DNA of 64,000 bases from an uncultured SAR86 cluster bacterium. Its GTDB lineage: Bacteria; Pseudomonadota; Gammaproteobacteria; Magnimaribacterales; TMED112. Position numbers and translations under genes: made by a program. Location: contig CACNDL010000004.1 of NCBI GenBank assembly GCA_902619265.1, forward strand, positions 1-64,000, read 5' to 3'. The notes under the pieces are model-generated. The model was not told the origin of the DNA, did not search any database, and worked only from the letters and a program-made list of their open reading frames with translations. Shown here piece by piece: positions 58,907 to 64,000 of this stretch; position 1 is the stretch's first letter, and every line of letters begins with the position of its first letter.

Positions 58907-60154
58907 ATCTTCTCTATTTGGGCCATTAGAAATTAAACTGATCTTTACTCCAACAAAGTTTTCAATAAAGTTTAAAAAATCTTTTGCTTTATCTGGAAGC
59001 GAATCATAATTTTTACAATCTGCCAGAGAACAATTCCAGCCTTTGAAGTCCTTATAGATAGGTTCAGCTTTGTGAAGTAATCTAGATTTAAAGGGAGTCT
59101 CCTCACCATTTACTTTATATCCTATGCAAGCTTTTATCTCATCAAAAGCATCTAGAACATCAAGTTTTGTAATACAAAGCTCAGTTAAATTATTTAATTT
59201 TGCTGAATATTTAAGTGCAACAAGATCAAGCCAACCGCATCTTCTTGGTCTACCAGTTGTTGCGCCAAATTCGTGACCAAGCTCCGCAATTTTCTGCCCC
59301 ACATCACAAAATAATTCAGTTGGAAATGGTCCTGCACCTACTCTAGTTGTATAGGCTTTTGCAACGCCAAGAACATCTGAATAGATGCTTTTAGGAAACC
59401 CTGAACCAATGCCTACAGAAGTAGCTAAAGTATTTGATGAAGTAACATATGGATAAGTACCATAATCAACATCTAACAAAGTCCCTTGAGCACCTTCATA
59501 TAATATGTTTCCACCTTGTTCGTATATGTTTTCAAGGGTATCTGTTACATCACCAAAATATTTTGCTGCCTTTTTATAGGATTGCATTAGCTCGCTATAA
59601 ACTTCTTCATACACAAAAGGTTCTGAGTCATGAATGTTTTGAATTTGATAATTATAATATTCAACCAAACTTTTAAGCTTAGTTTCTAGTAGATCATTAT
59701 CTTCAAGATCAAAAGCCTTGATGCTTCTTCTAGCTGTTTTATCTTCATAAGCAGGACCAATACCTCTTCGAGTAGTGCCTATCGAATTTTTGTTATCTTC
59801 CCTTAGCTGATCAATTTTAGCGTGTAGAGGCAACAGCAAACTACAATATCTACTTATTCTTAGCTTGTCCTCGAGATTGATACCTTTTTGCTCCAATTGT
59901 TCAATTTCTTCAAGCAATGAGTCGATAGATAAGATGACTCCTTGACCAATGAAGCATGACACATGGTCATAAAATATCCCTGATGGTATAAGATGAAGAA
60001 CAAATTTTTCTTCTTCCTTATAAATTGTATGGCCAGCGTTATGTCCCCCTTGAAAACGACAAACGGCATCAAATTTTTTTGAATAAAAATCTACGATTTT
60101 TCCTTTTCCTTCGTCACCCCATTGAGTGCCTACAAGGATCAGGGATTTTTTCAT
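58892..60154 (-). CDS. purA: Adenylosuccinate synthetase
   Basis: PurA condenses IMP with aspartate using GTP, on the way to AMP. The 420-residue protein has LVGTQWGDEGKGKIVDFYSK, FQGGHNAGHTI, GTTRRGIGPAYEDKTARRSI, EGAQGTLLDVDYGTYPYVTSSN and ATTGRPRRCGWLDLVALKYS. All catalytic residues are present and the length is near normal (432 in E. coli). It follows hflC by a zero-base gap, as the last gene of the waaA-miaA-hflK-hflC-purA run. Its 3' end lies inside proC. Confidence 0.97.
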   Translation of the reverse strand: MKKSLILVGTQWGDEGKGKIVDFYSKKFDAVCRFQGGHNAGHTIYKEEEKFVLHLIPSGIFYDHVSCFIGQGVILSIDSLLEEIEQLEQKGINLEDKLRISRYCSLLLPLHAKIDQLREDNKNSIGTTRRGIGPAYEDKTARRSIKAFDLEDNDLLETKLKSLVEYYNYQIQNIHDSEPFVYEEVYSELMQSYKKAAKYFGDVTDTLENIYEQGGNILYEGAQGTLLDVDYGTYPYVTSSNTLATSVGIGSGFPKSIYSDVLGVAKAYTTRVGAGPFPTELFCDVGQKIAELGHEFGATTGRPRRCGWLDLVALKYSAKLNNLTELCITKLDVLDAFDEIKACIGYKVNGEETPFKSRLLHKAEPIYKDFKGWNCSLADCKNYDSLPDKAKDFLNFIENFVGVKISLISNGPNREDLIHR

Positions 60155-61027
60155 TTACTTAGGTTCAGATTTATTTAGATACTTAAAGTAATCACTATCA
60201 GGATCTATTAATAAGATATCTCCCTCGTCATTAAAGGTATTTCTGTAAGCTTTTAGGCTTCTTGTAAAATCATAAAATTCAGGATCTCTGTTATAAGCAT
60301 CAGCATAAGTAGCTGTAGCTGTTGCGTCGCCCTCACCTCTGATTTTTTCAGCCTCTTTTGTAGCATTAGCCAAAATAATAGTTCTTTGCTTATCAGCATC
60401 AGCTCTTATCTTTTCAGCTGTTTCTCTACCTTCTGCTCTTAATTGCTCTGCAATTCGGTTTCTCTCAGTTTTCATTCTCTCAAAAACTGAAGCTCTGATC
60501 TCTCTTTCAAAATCGATTCTTTTTACACGAAAATCTATTATTTCTACACCTAGCTGAGCTGAATCTTCGCCAAGAGAATTCTTTAACGCAAGCATCAGAC
60601 CATCTCGATCACCCGAAACAACTTCAATAAGGGTACGTTTACCAAATTCGTTTCTAAGTTTGTCTTTAATTCTTCTTTGCAATGTATCCTCGGCTACTCT
60701 ACTTTGACCACCATTAGTAGATGTGTAGTATGTTTCAGCATCTACAATTTTATATTTAACAAATGAGTCAACATTAAGAGGTTTTGCTTCACTTGAAAGT
60801 ACTCTGTCAGGAGGAGTATCAAGTGAACGAATTCTTGCCTCGAATTTGGTTACAGTATCTATAAAAGGTATCTTGAAATTTAAACCAGGCTCCAATGTTC
60901 TCTCAAAAGCACCAAGTTTCAATAAAATTGCTTTTTCAGTATCTCTAACAATTACAACAGATTGTACCAGTGCTGTTAAAACTAAGACTACTAGCAATGT
61001 AATAAAACCGTTTCTATTCATCTTCAT
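60155..61027 (-). CDS. hflC: FtsH modulator HflC
   Basis: HflC pairs with HflK in a membrane SPFH complex that cages the FtsH protease. The 290-residue protein has an N-terminal membrane helix (GFITLLVVLVLTALVQSVVIV) and the SPFH/band 7 domain (DTEKAILLKLGAFERTLEPGLNFKIPF). The long coiled-coil region contains AEQLRAEGRETAEKIRADADKQ and the EKIRGEGDATATATYADAYNRD tail typical of HflC. The active C-terminus faces the periplasm. Starts are ATG 61027 or 61021. It overlaps hflK by 14 bp. Confidence 0.95.
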   Translation of the reverse strand: MKMNRNGFITLLVVLVLTALVQSVVIVRDTEKAILLKLGAFERTLEPGLNFKIPFIDTVTKFEARIRSLDTPPDRVLSSEAKPLNVDSFVKYKIVDAETYYTSTNGGQSRVAEDTLQRRIKDKLRNEFGKRTLIEVVSGDRDGLMLALKNSLGEDSAQLGVEIIDFRVKRIDFEREIRASVFERMKTERNRIAEQLRAEGRETAEKIRADADKQRTIILANATKEAEKIRGEGDATATATYADAYNRDPEFYDFTRSLKAYRNTFNDEGDILLIDPDSDYFKYLNKSEPK

Positions 61028-62045
61028 CCTCCTGTTTTTTGATAAGTTGGTCTAGCGGAAGATATAGTAAATTATTGCCTCCCTCGACATCTATCATGAC
61101 TTTTGTACTTGAAGAAAGCACCTCCTCAAGTGCATCTATATACAATCTCTCTCTAGTGACTTCCGGTGCTTTGTCATACTCAACTAAAAGTGCTTTGAAT
61201 CTTTCAGCTTCACCTTCAGCTACCGCAATTACTTTTTGTTTATAGGCTTCAGCGTCTTGGAGTTGTCTCTGGGCTTCTCCCCTAGCCTGTGGGACAATTG
61301 ATAACTCATATTTTTCAGCTTCGTTTCTTAATCTTTCTTTGTCTTCCCTTGCTGCCACCACATCTCTGAAAGAGTCAATTACCTCTGCTGGTGGTTGTCT
61401 TTGCTCGATATTAACTTGTTGAACTGATATACCAGCATCATAAATATCTAAATATTCTTCAAGCCTGAGTAATATACCTGAACTTATTGCTGCTGCACCA
61501 GATGTAAGCAAGTTGTCCATATTATTTTCACCAACAACATGCCTTAGTGCACTCTCAGTTGCTTGCCTTATTGTTATTTCAGGATCTTCAACATTCAATG
61601 AGTATTTTACCAAATCACTGATCGTATACTGAACGTTAAGCTCGATATCGACGATGTTTTCATCTCTAGTTAACATATTTGTTGGCAATACAAATGTTCT
61701 AATCTTTGATACATTCTCCTCAGCATAAATTTCTTCAACTACTGGAAAATGAAACTGCAAACCAGGACCAAGAACTCTATTATATTTTCCTAGAGTAAGC
61801 ACGACTAACCTGTCAGCCTCATTTACTATTCTTATTCCGAGAAAAACGTAAAGTACAAGCAAGCCCATTAGAAGATATGAGAAAAACTTGAAGTCAAACT
61901 TAAAGCTTGCGCCTCCCCCTTTGGAGCCGCCTCCGCTTGAATTACCAGAAAAAAACATTTTTCTTAGTTGTTTAATTGCATCATCTAAATCTGGGGGTGA
62001 ATTTTTTCTGCCCCAAGGATCATTGTCATTTGGATTCCAACTCAT
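61014..62045 (-). CDS. hflK: FtsH modulator HflK
   Basis: This 343-residue partner of HflC starts MSWNPNDNDPWGRKNSPPDLD, a recognisable HflK N-terminus, followed by a Gly/Ser-rich linker and a membrane helix (YLLMGLLVLYVFLGIRIV). The SPFH domain reads LVVLTLGKYNRVLGPGLQFHFPVVEE and the coiled coil YKQKVIAVAEGEAERFKALL. The gene begins immediately after the miaA stop with no gap, whereas many gammaproteobacteria have hfq and hflX in this position. Confidence 0.95.
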   Translation of the reverse strand: MSWNPNDNDPWGRKNSPPDLDDAIKQLRKMFFSGNSSGGGSKGGGASFKFDFKFFSYLLMGLLVLYVFLGIRIVNEADRLVVLTLGKYNRVLGPGLQFHFPVVEEIYAEENVSKIRTFVLPTNMLTRDENIVDIELNVQYTISDLVKYSLNVEDPEITIRQATESALRHVVGENNMDNLLTSGAAAISSGILLRLEEYLDIYDAGISVQQVNIEQRQPPAEVIDSFRDVVAAREDKERLRNEAEKYELSIVPQARGEAQRQLQDAEAYKQKVIAVAEGEAERFKALLVEYDKAPEVTRERLYIDALEEVLSSSTKVMIDVEGGNNLLYLPLDQLIKKQEDEDE

Positions 62046-62993
62046 TTATTTAAGCTCCTTAAGATAAGTTTCTATTGTATCAGAAAAAAACGTTGATTCA
62101 TTTTGATTTTTACCAATATTAGTTAATGAAATATCAAATTTTTTCATCCATGTTTGTTGCGTCTTAACCAATTTCTTTGTTGCACTTAATGCATCTAGGA
62201 AAGCTTCTTCAAGGTTTATTGAGCCTTCTACATATGGAAAAAATTGTTTGTAATTTATTGAGTTCATACTATGTGATTCTGAAGTTAATTTATAGGTATT
62301 TATTAATTTCTCAAGTTCATTTACTAAACCGTCTTCAATAATACTCCTCAATCTTTTCTCAACACTTATATCAAGATTATTTTTAGAGTCATTCATTCCT
62401 AGAATTAAGCAATTTTCACTATTTAAGAATTTTTTGGATGGTTCTTTTTTTAATAAAGAGAGTTTTGTTTTAGTTAGTTTGATAATTTCTAGTGCTCTTT
62501 GCACACGCCTCGGATTTTTCTTGTCAATCAATTGGAAAGTTTCAGGATCTAACAACTCCAGCTCATTTAGGAGAAGCTGATAACCTTTATTTCTTCTTAT
62601 GTGGTCAATTTCTTCTCTCAAACTATCATCACGCGGAAAATCATGTATTCCATCAAATAGCACTTTATGAAACATCATAGTGCCGCCAACAAATAATGGA
62701 ATTTTTTTATTTTGAATTATTGTTTGAATCGCAGAGTCTACGTATCTAATAAAAATACCGACATCAAATTCAGCATCAGGTTGAAGTATATCTATTAAAT
62801 GATGAGGAACATTTTCAAGATTTTGCAATGAAGGTTTGCAAGTGCCTATGTTCATTTCCTTAAATACCATGGCGCTATCAACACTTATAATTTCTAGTGA
62901 GAATTCTTTAGCTAATCTTAATGAAGTCTCTGTTTTACCAGAAGCAGTTGGGCCAATTAGAAAAATTGCAGGAGTTTGGAATTTATACGTCAT
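62046..62993 (-). CDS. miaA: tRNA dimethylallyltransferase
   Basis: MiaA adds the isopentenyl group to A37 of tRNAs reading UNN codons, such as tRNA-Leu(UAA) and tRNA-Cys in this window. The 315-residue protein has the P-loop FLIGPTASGKTETSLRLA, EIISVDSAMVFKEMNIGTCKP, VPHHLIDILQP and FVGGTMMFHKVLFDGI, and ends in the conserved KTQQTWMKKFD. It starts within the end of waaA (11-bp overlap) and abuts hflK. Confidence 0.94.
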   Translation of the reverse strand: MTYKFQTPAIFLIGPTASGKTETSLRLAKEFSLEIISVDSAMVFKEMNIGTCKPSLQNLENVPHHLIDILQPDAEFDVGIFIRYVDSAIQTIIQNKKIPLFVGGTMMFHKVLFDGIHDFPRDDSLREEIDHIRRNKGYQLLLNELELLDPETFQLIDKKNPRRVQRALEIIKLTKTKLSLLKKEPSKKFLNSENCLILGMNDSKNNLDISVEKRLRSIIEDGLVNELEKLINTYKLTSESHSMNSINYKQFFPYVEGSINLEEAFLDALSATKKLVKTQQTWMKKFDISLTNIGKNQNESTFFSDTIETYLKELK

Positions 62994-64000
62994 TTAATGA
63001 GTCAATTATAAGTTCATAGGAACCAGACAGATCTTCTAGTGCTTTTTGTTGTGCAAATAATTTTTCATTACGCATTACAGAATCTTTGTATTTATCAACC
63101 AAAGCTCTCAATTGATTTTTTGTCTCAAATGTCTCAATTTGATTTGTATCACATAAATCTTTTTTCAATTGTTTGTAATTATTCAATTTAGAGCCAGTAA
63201 TGCATAAAGTATTAGCAAATATTGGTTCCATAAAATTATGACCTTTGTCAAAGATAATACTTCCAGCAACAATAGCCAGGTCTACAACAGAGTATAAATT
63301 TATAAGATCTCCCACTTCATCAAATACTGTTATAGTTTTGCCATCAATCTCTTTTATCTGGCCATAATTTTCAACATCAGAAACTTTTATTGGTTTATAT
63401 CCTTTTGACTCAGCAATTTGTAAAACTTTATTGATCCTTTCAGGATGTCTTGGAGCTAAGATTAAATTTATATTGAGCCCTTCTAATGCATCGATAACGA
63501 ATTCTTCTTCACCATTATGCGAACTTCCCAAAACAATGTTTAAAACATCAGTGGCTAAAATTTTTGCATATTTTTGTTTTTTCTTTTCATCAGTTGAGTA
63601 ATTCTCAGGATTAATTTTCATATTTCCCAGAAGCTTGGTATTAGATGCCCCTAGAATGTTTAATCGATTAATTGTTTCTTTTGATTGAGCTAAAAAAAGA
63701 TCAATTTTTGAAAATATATATGTTGTAAAAAATTTCATTGATTTATATCTAGAAAAGCTCCTATCAGAAATTGATGTATTCAATGAAATGATTTTTGCAT
63801 CCGAAGATGAGCTCAGTAAATTAGGCCAAAATTCACTTTCAAATAAAACTATTTTTTTTACACCATAATTATTAATGATTTTTTTATGGACGAAATCTAA
63901 ATCGTACGGAAATGGCAAGAATTCGATATTGGAATCACTAAAGTTTTTCTCTAATTCTGCACGGCCTGTATTGGTGGTAGAAGTTATCAATACATTATGG
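62983..64000 (-). CDS. waaA: 3-deoxy-D-manno-octulosonic-acid (Kdo) transferase, 5' end beyond window
   Basis: The visible 339 residues correspond to the C-terminal four-fifths of WaaA, the GT30 enzyme that adds Kdo to lipid A precursor. Diagnostic parts are ITSTTNTGRAELEK, LPFPYDLDFV, LFESEFWPNLL (acceptor-site Glu), LLGNMKIN, LILAPRHPERINKVL and FDKGHNFMEP (nucleotide site). The frame stays open to base 64000 (HNVLITST), so the listed track start at 63990 is artificial. About 80 N-terminal residues are missing. It implies a Kdo-containing lipopolysaccharide, in line with the polysaccharide region at the other end. Confidence 0.92.
   Translation of the reverse strand, partial: HNVLITSTTNTGRAELEKNFSDSNIEFLPFPYDLDFVHKKIINNYGVKKIVLFESEFWPNLLSSSSDAKIISLNTSISDRSFSRYKSMKFFTTYIFSKIDLFLAQSKETINRLNILGASNTKLLGNMKINPENYSTDEKKKQKYAKILATDVLNIVLGSSHNGEEEFVIDALEGLNINLILAPRHPERINKVLQIAESKGYKPIKVSDVENYGQIKEIDGKTITVFDEVGDLINLYSVVDLAIVAGSIIFDKGHNFMEPIFANTLCITGSKLNNYKQLKKDLCDTNQIETFETKNQLRALVDKYKDSVMRNEKLFAQQKALEDLSGSYELIIDSLNDV

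Noticed and set aside
1-64000. CRISPR arrays, insertion sequences, integrases, rRNA genes, restriction or toxin-antitoxin systems
   Set aside because: No repeat-spacer pattern, transposase, integrase or rRNA-like sequence was seen on either strand. Almost all sequence is accounted for by genes with recognised homologies.

Overview
The window is an AT-rich, almost fully coding piece of a streamlined marine gammaproteobacterial chromosome. Several gene orders are gammaproteobacterial: gyrA-serC-(pheA)-tyrA/aroA-cmk-rpsA, infC-rpmI-rplT-pheS-pheT, xseB-ispA-dxs, nrdR-ribD-ribB-ribH-nusB, miaA-hflK-hflC-purA and ubiG-mupP-yciK. The low GC, 1-20 bp gene overlaps, shortened housekeeping proteins and a large TonB-dependent receptor fit a SAR86-like lineage. 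That assignment is inference, because there is no rRNA gene in the window.

Layout. (1) 1-8.2 kb is a surface-polysaccharide region: rmlA (edge) and rmlB, a TviB/TviC-like UDP-HexNAc dehydrogenase and epimerase pair, an EPS-type MarR regulator with a palindrome in its promoter, tRNA-Leu(UAA), a short UDP-glucose-dehydrogenase-like enzyme with a UDP-uronate epimerase-like partner, a Wzx-type flippase and a PAPS-type sulfotransferase. (2) 8.2-10 kb is a tight four-gene operon (APS-kinase-like protein, small HxGH nucleotidyltransferase, DUF2061 membrane protein, CysQ-like PAP phosphatase). With the sulfotransferase it looks like a compact sulfate-activation and sulfation module. (3) 10-32.8 kb is a long co-directional minus-strand run: tRNA-Cys, a 2OG-Fe(II) oxygenase, ahcY, a nucleotidyltransferase-cupin fusion, metK, pheT/pheS, rplT, rpmI, infC, a VOC protein, uvrC, pgi, pyrF, rpsA, cmk, aroA, tyrA, chorismate mutase, serC, gyrA and the three-subunit transhydrogenase. 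(4) 32.8-38.2 kb holds ubiG, a MupP/Gph phosphatase, yciK, a WYL_2-like small protein, a secreted EEP-family hydrolase, rluB and scpBA. (5) 38.4-47.3 kb holds aroG, a double-DnaT-domain protein, an RND pump with its adaptor, xseB, ispA and dxs. (6) 47.3-52.8 kb holds thiL, a thiolase, a LETM1-like protein and the TonB receptor, which ends at a clear terminator. (7) 52.8-64 kb holds nth, glyA, nrdR, ribD, ribBX, ribH, nusB, proC, and then purA, hflC, hflK, miaA and waaA (cut by the window edge) on the other strand.

Reduction is the common theme. PheRS has lost tRNA-contacting parts from both subunits. S1 has five domains instead of six. PheA is cut down to chorismate mutase. ribE, hfq, hflX, thrS, hisC and ihfB are missing from their usual places, and every convergent gene pair overlaps at its stop codons. 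No rRNA, CRISPR array, insertion sequence or prophage was seen. No gap longer than about 210 bases exists.
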